From contig NZ_QVMT01000001.1 in the NCBI RefSeq assembly GCF_003418935.1, positions 62,001-126,000 on the forward strand: a DNA stretch of 64,000 nucleotides, given 5' to 3'. The position numbers were made by a program, and so were the translations under genes. A model generated the notes under the pieces. That model was not told where the DNA came from. It saw nothing but the letters and a program-made list of their open reading frames with translations, and made no database searches. Below, piece by piece: positions 7,453 through 18,500 of this stretch; the stretch's first letter is position 1; each line of letters starts with the position of its first letter. The stretch is from Emticicia sp. C21 (lineage in GTDB: Bacteria > Bacteroidota > Bacteroidia > Cytophagales > Spirosomataceae).

Positions 7453-8613
7453 ATGAAGAAAATCTTACTTCTGCTACTGATTATCTTTCGCAGCGCACAA
7501 GCACAAAAACCATCTATACCTGTTTTTATTTCAGGCACTGAAGGCCATAAAATTTACCGCATTCCGGCTATCATCAAATTGCCTAATGGAGAATTATTAG
7601 CCTTTGCCGAAGGCCGTGTCAACGGTGGGGCGGATTTTGGTGATATTAATATTGTGATGAAAAGAAGTACTGATAAAGGCAAAACATGGAGCAGTATCTC
7701 AACTATAGTTGATTATGAAGCTTTGCAAGCGGGCAATCCTGCACCAGTTTTTGATGAAAGTGACCCCGCTTTTCCTAAAGGTCGTCTATTTCTCTTTTAT
7801 AATACAGGCAATAACCATGAAAGTGAGGTACGTAAAGGAAAAGGTTTGCGTGAGGTATGGTACAAGACATCATTAGATGGAGGGAAAACCTGGAGTGAGG
7901 CTATTAATATCACACCACAAGTACATAAACCAAAACAGCCTGACATTAATTCTGCCTATAATTTCAAGGAAGACTGGCGGCACTATGCTAATACTCCCGG
8001 ACATGCTACTCAGATACAGAATGGCAAATATAAAGGTCGTATATATATAGCTGCTAATCGGTCGGAAGGAGAGCCCAATAAACAATCGGAAGATTATTTT
8101 GCGCATGGTTTCTACAGTGATGACCACGGCAGAACTTTTAAACTCAGCCAAACTGTTAGTATACCCGGGAGTAATGAAGCAACAGCAACTGAAATTTCAA
8201 ACAATGGTTTGCTACTCAATGCACGCAACCAAAAAGGTGATAAAAAGGCTAGAATTGTAGCCATCAGCGAAGATGGTGGTGAAACATGGAATAATATCTA
8301 TTTTGATGAAAACCTCCCGGACCCAGTTTGCGAAGGAAGTATTTTGTCAGTCGGCACTAAAAAGGGAAAACATATATTAGCATTTACGAATAATGACAGC
8401 CAAACCAAGAGAGATAATCTAACGCTTAGAATTAGCTTTGACGAAGGAAAAACCTGGAGTATCAGTAAGGTAATCGACAAAAGCCCCGATAGTCAGGCCA
8501 AAGATTATACGGCTTATTCTGACATTGTAAAGCTTGGTAAGAAAACGGTGGGTATTTTGTATGAGAAAGACCGGTATTCTCAGATTGTGTTTAAGGCTGT
8601 TGATTGGAGATGA
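7453..8613 (+). CDS. Secreted sialidase (exo-alpha-sialidase, BNR/Asp-box)
   Basis: 386 residues with a signal peptide (MKKILLLLLIIFRSAQAQ). The FRIP-type motif appears as IYRIPAI near residue 35, followed by the catalytic-Asp region GGADFGDINIVMKRSTD. Asp boxes of the SxDxGxTW type are visible as STDKGKTW, SLDGGKTW, SEDGGETW and SFDEGKTW, with a degenerate SDDHGRTF. Together these define a six-bladed GH33 propeller that hydrolyses terminal sialic acids. No sialate catabolism genes (lyase, epimerase, NanT) are nearby, so it may release sugars for other loci or act on a related 2-keto sugar. Confidence 0.88.
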   Translation: MKKILLLLLIIFRSAQAQKPSIPVFISGTEGHKIYRIPAIIKLPNGELLAFAEGRVNGGADFGDINIVMKRSTDKGKTWSSISTIVDYEALQAGNPAPVFDESDPAFPKGRLFLFYNTGNNHESEVRKGKGLREVWYKTSLDGGKTWSEAINITPQVHKPKQPDINSAYNFKEDWRHYANTPGHATQIQNGKYKGRIYIAANRSEGEPNKQSEDYFAHGFYSDDHGRTFKLSQTVSIPGSNEATATEISNNGLLLNARNQKGDKKARIVAISEDGGETWNNIYFDENLPDPVCEGSILSVGTKKGKHILAFTNNDSQTKRDNLTLRISFDEGKTWSISKVIDKSPDSQAKDYTAYSDIVKLGKKTVGILYEKDRYSQIVFKAVDWR

Positions 8614-8777
8614 GATTTAAGTTCTACTTTGAGTGTCATAATTATTTAGATCAGGGAACAAGGAGGTAAATGCATAACGAGTTCCAGTCTCTATCTTTTG
8701 GATAAATCAACTTCAATTCTACTTGAATACATGAATTAATAGCCTTAAATTTGATATATCCATCCAACTATAAAATA

Positions 8778-10160
8778 ATGACTCAAAGCAATGAAGTAAA
8801 AGAAAGGTTACCTATAACCTTGGCGATTGCCATCTTTATGCAAATGCTGGATTCTACCATTCTGAATACAGCTTTGCCTGCAATTGCCAAAGACCTCAAC
8901 CAGTCGGCCATTAATATGCATTATGCCATTGTGGCCTATGTATTAACCTTAGCCGTGCTGATGCCAGTAAGTGGTTTTCTGGCAGATAAATTCGGAACAA
9001 AGCGGGTTTTCATTTTTGCTCTTATCATTTTCAGCCTCGGTTCATTGTTTTGTGCGCTGTCTAAAAATCTCACGCATCTTATCATAGCCCGCATTATTCA
9101 GGGCGCAGGTGGTAGTTTGATGACACCTGTAGGAAAATTGGCCATTATCAAGACATTTGATACCAAAGAAATAGTAAAGGCCATGAATTTTGCCATTGTA
9201 CCAGCCTTGATTGGACCTGTGATGGGGCCTTTGGTGGGTGGCTATATGTCAGTCTATCTTTCATGGCACTGGATATTCTTGATTAATATCCCGATTGGCG
9301 TATTGGGAATTATACTGGCAAAAAACTATATGCCTAACTATAAATCAGAATCTCCCAAGTTCGATTTAAGAGGCTTTGTCTATTTTTCCCTGGCATCACT
9401 GCTTTTGTCTTTATCTCTTGAATTTTTGGGCGATATTGAAAATCTTACTCTGGTATTTACTATTTTTATTATCGGAATCCTATCGCTTATTGTGTATTTT
9501 ATCTATGCCCGAAAGTCGCAGAATGCTATTTTCCCTACCAATTTATTTATGGTTCGTACTTTCAGAGTAGGGATTCTGGGAAATTTTGCCACCCGATTAG
9601 GTATTAGTTCTGTGCCCTTGCTCTTACCTCTTATGATACAAACCGTTTTTGGTCAATCGGCTATTGTATCTGGCTGGATGATTGCTCCGATGGCGCTCAT
9701 GGCAATCTTTGCCAAATCGAGGGTAATCAATATTCTCAGTAAATTTGGTTATAGAAATACGCTGGTAGTCAATACCATCATTATTGGCCTGTTGATATGT
9801 TCATTAGCTATTCCTGGTGTTCATACTTCTATTTACTGGTTTGTACCTATTATTATTACTCTCGGTTTCTTTAACTCTATTCAGTTCACCTCAATGAATA
9901 CAATAGCCATTGCAGACCTGCGAAAGTATCATACCAGTAGCGGTAATTCACTGCTGGCAGTGAACCAACAATTAGCTATAGGTTTTGGTATTTCGAGTGG
10001 TTTGTTGATACTGAAGTATTTTGAATACAACAAAGCGATGATGGATAATAGTATGCATACGACTTTCAGATATACATTCGTAATCATTGGCCTTATCAGT
10101 ATCTTATCGAGCTTTGTATTCAGGCGGTTGCATACTTTTGATGGCTCAAATTTGCAGTAA
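8778..10160 (+). CDS. MFS multidrug exporter, DHA2 (14-helix) type
   Basis: 460 residues from the ATG at 8778. MQMLDSTILNTALPAIA (helix 1 motif C/D region), GFLADKFGTKRVF (motif A), IIARIIQGAGGSLMTPVG (helix 4) and PALIGPVMGPLVGGYM (helix 5 antiporter motif) are typical of MdtD/EmrB-like proton-driven drug exporters. The predicted topology has about 14 helices. An in-frame upstream start (8751) would add IYPSNYKI and is less likely. It stands alone without a membrane-fusion partner and ends 3 bp before the convergent PAP2 gene. Confidence 0.88.
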   Translation: MTQSNEVKERLPITLAIAIFMQMLDSTILNTALPAIAKDLNQSAINMHYAIVAYVLTLAVLMPVSGFLADKFGTKRVFIFALIIFSLGSLFCALSKNLTHLIIARIIQGAGGSLMTPVGKLAIIKTFDTKEIVKAMNFAIVPALIGPVMGPLVGGYMSVYLSWHWIFLINIPIGVLGIILAKNYMPNYKSESPKFDLRGFVYFSLASLLLSLSLEFLGDIENLTLVFTIFIIGILSLIVYFIYARKSQNAIFPTNLFMVRTFRVGILGNFATRLGISSVPLLLPLMIQTVFGQSAIVSGWMIAPMALMAIFAKSRVINILSKFGYRNTLVVNTIIIGLLICSLAIPGVHTSIYWFVPIIITLGFFNSIQFTSMNTIAIADLRKYHTSSGNSLLAVNQQLAIGFGISSGLLILKYFEYNKAMMDNSMHTTFRYTFVIIGLISILSSFVFRRLHTFDGSNLQ

Positions 10161-10162
10161 AT

Positions 10163-10807
10163 CTATCTTACTTTCCTGACCAATTTCTGCATTCTAAAAT
10201 AAAACAGCACATACGCTAATCCCAGGCAGAAGCCTCCCACTACATCACTTGCGTAATGATACCTTAATACAATTCTACTTATTCCAATGGCAAAAGTGGT
10301 AGCGAGTAAACAAAAGCTTATTATCCACTTCCAATAAATAGCTATGGCACACTCCCACAACTCACGGATTAATATACATACAAAAACAAACGAGCCCATA
10401 GAATGCCCGCTTGGAAAGCTAAAGCTATCCAGTTTATCAAATAATGGCAGATCCGGGCGAGGGCGAGCAAAAAATAATTTAGAAGTATAGATAATCACCG
10501 TACTAGTAATACCCAAAATACTTACATGGATGGCATCAGCCCTGCGGCCAATATATACCAATGTAATAACCATGATAACATAGGCCGGAAATAAGAAAGT
10601 ACTTGAGCCAAAAAAAGTAAGGAACTTGAAAAAACTGATGACAAAAGCAGAAGAATAAGTTTTGATAAATGTAAAGACTTTAGTGTCAAACCAATCTTCC
10701 TGTTCATACACTATTTCGTGCGTAATGATACTGAATAAGCCCAATGAGATAATAAATAGAAGCGGTGGAATAATAAATCGTTTTAAAATATCTCTGTTTA
10801 CTGTCAT
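10163..10807 (-). CDS. PAP2-family membrane phosphatase
   Basis: 214 residues with about five or six membrane helices. All three phosphatase motifs are present: KLFFARPRP (KxxxxxxRP), FPSGHSMGS (PSGH) and SRIVLRYHYASD (SRxxxxxHxxxD). This is the pattern of undecaprenyl-pyrophosphate or lipid phosphatases acting on the outer face of the inner membrane. Single gene between a convergent exporter and a divergent oxidoreductase. Candidate roles are undecaprenyl carrier recycling or phosphatidylglycerophosphate dephosphorylation; sequence does not decide. Confidence 0.9.
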   Translation of the reverse strand: MTVNRDILKRFIIPPLLFIISLGLFSIITHEIVYEQEDWFDTKVFTFIKTYSSAFVISFFKFLTFFGSSTFLFPAYVIMVITLVYIGRRADAIHVSILGITSTVIIYTSKLFFARPRPDLPLFDKLDSFSFPSGHSMGSFVFVCILIRELWECAIAIYWKWIISFCLLATTFAIGISRIVLRYHYASDVVGGFCLGLAYVLFYFRMQKLVRKVR

Positions 10808-10979
10808 GCCATTTATGAGGTAATTTATCCTTATGCTAACTTATAAATCAGGGTGAAAATTTTGTATAGAATCTGAATTTTCTAAGCAAAAATATAAGTA
10901 ATAGCTGATTCTATCTTTTACTGGAACATAAAACAACTGTCAGGCGTTTGAATTTTATCAGAAATATTATATCCGTTAT

Positions 10980-12056
10980 ATGAATCCAAATCTTTTTTCT
11001 CCATTAACAATCAGAGGTCTTACCCTAAAAAATCGAATTGTTGTTTCTCCGATGTGTCAATATTCAAGCGAAGATGGTTTTGCTAATGATTGGCATTTAG
11101 TGCATTTAGGGAGCCGTGCTGTGGGTGGTGCTGCTTTAATATTAACCGAAGCAACGGCAGTCTCTCCAGATGGCCGTATTTCACCTGATGATTTAGGCAT
11201 CTGGAAAGATGAACATATTCCTTTTCTTAAAAGAATAACCGACTTTATCCATCAGCAAGGAGCAATAGCAGGTATTCAACTGGCACATGCAGGGCATAAG
11301 GCCAGCACACAAAGTCCTTGGAAAGGCGGCAAGTTCATTCCAGAATCAGACGGTGGCTGGCAAAATTTTTCTTCAAGTGAGGTGATATTGAGTGATGGCA
11401 AAAGCAGAGCAGAAGCTTTAACTTTTGAGGGTATCCAACAGGTAATTAACGATTTCAAAGCGGCTACACATCGTGCATTGGAAGCAGGTTTTAAAGTTAT
11501 TGAGATACATGCAGCTCACGGTTATCTGATTCATGAGTTTCTATCTCCACTAATCAATAAAAGAACTGATGAATATGGTGGGAGTTTTGAAAATCGAATC
11601 AGGCTTTTACTGACTCTGGTTGATAAAGTACGAACTATTTTACCAGAAGACTATCCCCTATTCGTTCGTATTTCGTCTACTGATTGGGAACAAAACGGAT
11701 GGACATCTGATGACTCTGTCCGTCTGGCTGCTATTCTTAAAGACAAAGGAGTAGACGTAATAGATTGCTCTTCAGGTGGTTTAACTGCTCCGGCTAATAT
11801 CCCTGTAGGCCTTGGTTATCAGGTACCTTTTGCAGAAACTATCAAGGCCGAAACAGGCATCAAAACAGGAGCAGTTGGTTTAATTGTTACGGCCGAACAA
11901 GCGGATGAAATCATCACCTCAGGCAAAGCCGATTTGGTATTTCTGGCTAGAGAATTACTCCGTGACCCATATTTCCCACTACGCGCAGCTACAGAATTGG
12001 AACAGGAAACAACCTGGCCGGTGCAATATGTAAGAGCCAAAAGAGCTAAGAAATAG
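10980..12056 (+). CDS. NADPH-dependent Old Yellow Enzyme (YqjM/NamA type)
   Basis: 358 residues, FMN-binding TIM barrel. C26 and Y28 in SPMCQYS fall at the positions that define the thermophilic-like YqjM class. The substrate-binding pair is in EIHAAHGYLIHEFLSP (HxxH), and DEYGGSFENRIRLLL and the C-terminal VFLARELLRDPYFP bind FMN. The reaction is reduction of activated C=C bonds in enones, nitroesters or similar electrophiles. It stands alone and is followed by a stem-loop. Confidence 0.92.
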   Translation: MNPNLFSPLTIRGLTLKNRIVVSPMCQYSSEDGFANDWHLVHLGSRAVGGAALILTEATAVSPDGRISPDDLGIWKDEHIPFLKRITDFIHQQGAIAGIQLAHAGHKASTQSPWKGGKFIPESDGGWQNFSSSEVILSDGKSRAEALTFEGIQQVINDFKAATHRALEAGFKVIEIHAAHGYLIHEFLSPLINKRTDEYGGSFENRIRLLLTLVDKVRTILPEDYPLFVRISSTDWEQNGWTSDDSVRLAAILKDKGVDVIDCSSGGLTAPANIPVGLGYQVPFAETIKAETGIKTGAVGLIVTAEQADEIITSGKADLVFLARELLRDPYFPLRAATELEQETTWPVQYVRAKRAKK

Positions 12057-12091
12057 AAAAGGGGTAGCAAAAGTCTCTCTACAAACATACA

Positions 12092-12134
12092 GGCTACATT
12101 TCTGAATCTTATACGAAAATCACGAAATGTAGCC
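12092..12134 (+). terminator. Stem-loop after the Old Yellow Enzyme gene
   Basis: Perfect 11-bp stem GGCTACATTTC / GAAATGTAGCC with a 21-nt loop, 35 bp after the stop codon. The downstream T tract is weak. Confidence 0.55.
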
Positions 12135-12593
12135 GCTTAATAAAAAATTTATTTTCTATTAATCCAATCTTTCATTATCTTTGAATTCCAAATCTTAGCA
12201 GCGCTTCTTTTTGCGCGCAATCCACAGTAAATAATTAGGCCAAATTTAATACATTTAAAATCACCATAACTTTTGTTTCTGACACTCCAGAAGAATGTTA
12301 GAAATGTTCAATAAGAGAAGTAAACACTTAAGTATTAAATTTTTGTATCATTAATTATTTACCCAGAATATCTTCCTGCTACTCTCAGAGGATATTTGAT
12401 CTTAAAATCCAAAATGTAGAAAATCAGAATAAAAAGTTAAAAAATTTTAGCACGCTGCTGTGCTGTTATTAAAATTGTAATCAAGCAAACTCTTCAAACT
12501 ACGTATAGTACACTCCCTCCTAACCTGGTAGGGCTGCCGTTTTCTTGTCTGCAATTCCCTTTGTATTTTCATAACTCTTGTCCCATAAATTAA
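12135..12593 (+). promoter_or_regulatory. Gene-free region upstream of the giant surface protein
   Basis: TATCTTTG at 12176-12183 matches the -7 consensus but lacks a good -33 TTG. If used, the transcript would have a leader of about 400 nt. No open frame with protein-like composition and no strong structured element was recognised in the leader. Confidence 0.35.
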
Positions 12594-15500
12594 ATGAGAA
12601 GACTTCTATTTAACTTAAAGAAGGGGCTCTTTATAGCCTTTTTGTTATTTTCAACGCAATTGGCACTTGCTCAAGTGCCTTACCTAGTGAAAAACAGCAG
12701 TACTGAGGTTGTTCAGAATCCATCGAATCTGGTCAATGTCAATGGCACTTTGTATTATACGGTGGAAAATAGCGGAGAGTCTTCTCTTTGGAAGGCCAGT
12801 TCTTCATCATCACCTCAATTGGTTAAACAATTGGGTTCTGGCAGTTCAAGGCTATTGACAGCGGTAAATGGTACTTTATTTTTTGTCAATAATTATAATC
12901 TATGGAAAAGCGATGGCACATCAGCTGGCACTATAGAGGTGATGAATGCCAGCGGTAAAACTTTTAGTAATTTATCTGGTTTTAAGGTTATTGGTAATAG
13001 TTTATATTTTAGAGCTTATTCTGAACTCAATGGCAATAATTATTATTTCGTTTTCTGGAAAATAGAAGCAACAACTACAGGAACACGTCTTGAAGTTGAT
13101 ACTCAAGGTTATTATATAAGGAATACTTTTGATTATGTTGGGACAGATATATATTATTTTAATGATGAATTTTCTGATGAAGGAGTAGCCCCTGTTAGAT
13201 TAAGAAAAACGAATGGTACAACAGTTACTACTATAACAAGCTATCCCAGTACTGAAACTATCGGTGAAGCGGTCTCTTCTAATAGTTTGTCTTTTTTACA
13301 AAAACTGATGCTACCAATGGTAAAGAATTATGGAAAAGTAATGGCACATCTGCTGGTACATCAATTGTAAAAAATATCGTTACCGGATCAGGTGGTTCTT
13401 CTCCGGCTAATCTAGCCGACATGAACGGCACTTTGTATTTTACTGCCAACGATGGTACAAATGGTGTTGAATTGTGGAAAAGTGATGGGACATCTGCAAA
13501 TACTGTGATGGTAAAAGATATTCATGGTTCCGGAGATAGTAATCCGAGTAACTTTATCTATTTTAATAATGCTGTATATTTTACAGCTACTAATGCCACG
13601 AATGGTACAGAATTATGGAAAACAACTGGTACTGATGCCGGAACCGTGCGCATTACAGATATTAATCCTAATGCGGGCAGTTCTTCTCCGGCTAACCTGA
13701 CAATAGTCAATGGTATCCTGTACTTTACAGCAACTGATGGTACTAACGGCATTGAATTATGGCAAACCGATGGCACTGAAGCCAATACTAAACTGGTAAA
13801 AGATATAAATACAGGCAGCACTAGTTCTTCTCCAACATTATTAACTAATGTCAATAACGTTTTATATTTCAGTGCCGATGGTACAAGTACTATCACGGGT
13901 AATGAGCTGTGGGGAATGGGTAATTGCACCATTACCAATACTATTGGTACTACCACAGGTGAATCAGGTACTTATGCTACAGAACTGCAAAGCTCTCCGG
14001 CTTCAACTACTTGTGCTTGTGATATTTATAAAAATCTTATCACCACTACTAAATCTTCAGGTGTCACCCCTTATACCTCTTCAATCGATGCTAAAGCATG
14101 GATAGAATCATCAGCACCTGTCACTTATGCAAGGCGACATTATGAAATAAACCCTGTTACTGATGCCTCTACTACCACAGGTACCATAACGCTTTATTTC
14201 ACGCAGGCAGATTTTGATGCCTACAACGCTATTACTCCTACTGCCAAACTCCCGACCAGCAGCAGTGATAATGCCCGCAAAAGTAATTTAAAGATTGAGC
14301 AACATATCGGTACAAGTAGTGACAATACAGGCTTACCGGATACTTATTCCGGGAATATAAGTACTATCGAATCCCAGAATTTGACTACCACCTGGAATAA
14401 TACAGCCAGCCGCTGGGAGGTAACTTTTGAAACCACAGGGTTCGGTGGATTTTTTCTAAAAACAGTACCAATGGCCGAACCTACTGCTGTAGCTGCTGGT
14501 TCGTCGGCTATCTGTAGTGGTAGCCCTGTAGCACTAACGGCTACGTGTAGTACCGGTACTATTACCTGGTATAATCAAGTTACCGGAGGAACAGCGCTTG
14601 GTACTGGCAATAACCTTAGTCAAAGCCCATCAATGGCTACTACTTATTATGCAGCCTGCGAAGATGGTACTTCCGTAAGTCCCAGAGTGGCAACCAGCGA
14701 AGTAAATATAAAACCAATACCCGCTATACCAACAGGGGTGTCTGTTAGTAATTCAGCTATCTGTTCTGGTACAAGCGTTTCTTTAAGTGCTACCTGCGCT
14801 ACCGGAACTATCAACTGGTATAATCAGGCTACCGGAGGATCAGCAATCGGAACGGGTGCTACACTAAGCCAAAGTCCTACCGAAAATACAACTTACTATG
14901 CTGCTTGTGAGAGCGAGAATTGCTTTAGCAACCGGGTAGCCACAAACCAGGTAGTAGTGACAATTCAACCTGTTAACCCAACTGCCGTTTCAGTGAACAA
15001 AACCAACGTTTGCGTGGGTTCGGGCATTTCTTTAAGTGCTACCTGTACTATCGGAACGATTACATGGTATAATCAGACTACGGGTGGAATTGCCCTCGGG
15101 ACGGGCAATGGTCTAAATCAAACTCCTGAGGTAAATACTACCTATTTTGTTTCCTGCGAGAATGCCAACTGCACCAGCAGCAGAGTAGCTACAAACGAGG
15201 TAATAATTAATTCAGTTCCGGCTAACCCAACCGATGTTTCGGTTGATAAAACCTCCATTACAAGTGGGGCAAGTGTTTCGCTAACAGCTAACTGTGCGAC
15301 AGGAACTATCACCTGGTATAACCAGTCTGCTGGAGGAACGGCCATTGGGACAGGCAATTCTTTAAGCCAAACCCCTGCTACTAATATTACTTACTATGTT
15401 GCCTGCGAAAGTGTCACCTGCACCAGTAACCGAGTAGCTACAAACCAGATAAGTGTTTTTGTACCGGAACTATTCCCTTATGTAGCTTATGAAGATAGTT

Positions 15501-18500
15501 ATTACAATTCATATGGCATTACAAGTATAGTCGGTGGTACAGGTGTATTATATTTTTTAGAACATCCTGATTATAGTTATTATAGTTTAAATACTCTTAA
15601 TCCCTTAACAGGAAATGTGAGAAAAAATGTTGGCTATTTTTTTGAGGACTACCCTACTGAATCTATAAATGTGGGTGGTAATCTATATTCTCCTGGCGGT
15701 TATAGCGACTATGATGAGGAAATAGAATTATACAAAAGTGATGGTACCTCTACCAATTTATTAAAAGATATATATCCTGGCTATAGTGATGGTCCTTTTA
15801 GTTATGGTGCTTATAGCAGCTACCCTAACAAGTTTAAATTCTTAAACGGTACTCTATATTTTCTCGCTAATGATGGAGGCGGTAGGAAAATATGGAAAAC
15901 CAACGGTACGAATGATGGTACAGTAGCTGTGACAACTGGAATGTCAGACATATATGACTTTACTGAAATGGCAGGAATCATATACTTTTACGGATATACT
16001 GGTTCTATATATGGTTTATATAAAAGTGATGGAACTACCACCACACTCATTAAACAATTTACCTGGAATCTCGGGCCTCTTTTAACTGTTTCAAATGGCG
16101 TTTTATATTTTATAGTGAATGATGGTGTCAACGGAACTGAATTATGGAAAAGTAATGGCACTGCTGGCGGAACAGTAATGGTAAAAAATATCAACCCTAA
16201 TGCAAGTAGTGCTGCACCGACTAATTTAACCGATATTAATAATACCTTGTATTTTGTAGCTGAGGATGGAACCAATGGCAGAGAATTATGGAAAACCAAT
16301 GGAACCGAGGCCAGCACAGTCATGATCCAAAACATTCATGCTACAGGTAGTAGCAATCCTTCTAATATTACCAGTATCAATGGCATCATCTGTTTTATCG
16401 CTGATGATGGCGTACATGGCAAAGAACTGTGGACAACTAATGGTACGACGGCAACCCTTTTAAAGGAAATTAATGGTGGTTCGGGTAGCTTTATGTCGAC
16501 AAATAATACAAATAGCTATTTTGCAAAAGCAAATGGTGCCTTATACTTTATGGCTACGACCGGCACTGATGGATATAAATTATGGAAAACCGACGGAACG
16601 GCCAACGGCACCAAATTGGTAAAGGATATAGATGCGGCGAGTACTTCTGATAATAACACAAATTTTGCACTGGTTGATGAAAAGTTATTTTTCACTAATG
16701 CTTCCAATAACAAAAGAATATGGACGATGGGCTATTGTAGTCCCACTAATCAGATTGGTATCACAACAGGGCTATCAAACACTTTTAATTCAGCTATACA
16801 GAATATTACAGATCAAACTACTTGCAATTGTGATGTTTATAACAAGCTTATCAGTACAGTAAAACCATCAGGTGCTAACCCTGTAAATGGTACGATTGAC
16901 GCTAAAATGTGGCTGGATAATTCAGAAACAAATACTTATGTAAAACGTCACTACGAAATTAATTCTTCTGTAAATGATACTACAGCAACAGGAACTGTAA
17001 CACTTTATTTCACTCAGGGAGATTTTAACTCGTATAATACTCAGATAAATACAAGAAGAAGGAAGTTACCTGCCAACAGTAGTGATACACAAGCAATTAG
17101 TAATTTATATATTGAAAAACGCGCTGGTACAACCAGCAATAATACTACTGGCGCCGAAACAACTTATAGTGGAGCTATTTCTACTATTGAGATTGACGAT
17201 AATAATATTGTGTGGAATGGTACTTTGAACCGTTGGGAAGTAACTTTTGAAACCACAGGATTTGGTGGATTTTTTGTAAAAACACGCGCATTAAATCCAG
17301 TTTCTTCGTATCCGGCTGAAAAAACTATTTGTGCTGGTACCGATATTTTTCTTTCTATCACTTGTGGTGAACCACAAGTGATCTGGTATAAACAGGCAAC
17401 CGGTGGCACATCTGTTGGAATAGGTCTGTTTGGCGAAACTCCAACCGAAACTACAACTTACTACGCTACCTGCGGAAGCGGTACTTCAGTAAGTGAGCGT
17501 GTGGCTATTCAAGCAGTTACAGTAGTTCCCGTTCCTGAAATCCCAACCAATGTTTCAGTTAATAAAACAGCCATTTGTCTGAGTACAACTGTGTCTTTAA
17601 ATGCGACTTGCGCTACCGGAACCATTACCTGGTATAATCAGGCAACCGGAGGAACTGCCATCGGGACAGGTAATAGCCTGAACCAAACCCCAACAACTTC
17701 TACTACTTACTATGCCTCTTGCGAAACTGGCAACTGCGTAAGAAGCAGAGTAGCTACAGAACAAGTAGTGGTTACACCACAACCTACTACGCCACCCATT
17801 ACCGCAGTGGATAAAACAATCATCTGTAGCGGAACAAGTATTTCTTTAAGTTCTGTATGTACTATCGGAACTGTAATCTGGTATAATCAGGCAAGTGGAG
17901 GAACAATTATTGGAACTGGCAATGATTTAACCCAAAGCCCGACTACCAATGCAATTTACTATGCCGCCTGTGAAAATGGAGAATGTATTAGTGGTAGAAA
18001 GGCTACAAGCGCAATAATAGTAACTGCCCAACCAACGGTAGCTTCAGGTGTATCTGTTGATAAATCAGCTATTTGTATTGGTTCAGGTATTTCTTTATCA
18101 GCTACTTGTGCTACAGGTACTATCACCTGGTACAAGCAGGCAACAGGCGGAGCACCCATAGGCATTGGCACTGGTTTTAGTCAAAGCCCGACTACCAATA
18201 CCACTTACTATGTCTCTTGTGAAAGTGGCAATTGTGTAAGCGCCAGAGAAGCTACCAATGAAGTAGTAGTTAGCACTCAAACTACTATACCAACAAGTGT
18301 TTCTGTTAATAATACAGCTATTTGCAGTGGTACTACGGTTTCTTTAGCTGCTACTTGTGCTACCGGCACTATTACCTGGTATAACCAAGCCACTGGCGGA
18401 ACTGCCATCGGCACTGGTAATAGTCTGAACCAAAACCCTGCTACTACTACTACGTACTATGCCTCTTGCGAGAGTGGTGTTTGTATCAGTAGTAGAGTAG

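Noticed and set aside
8651-8690. A GGAACAAGGAGG stretch followed by ATG, resembling a Shine-Dalgarno site
   Set aside because: The frame has only 11 codons, and the same 12-mer near 63510 also has no gene; genes here do not generally use such sites.
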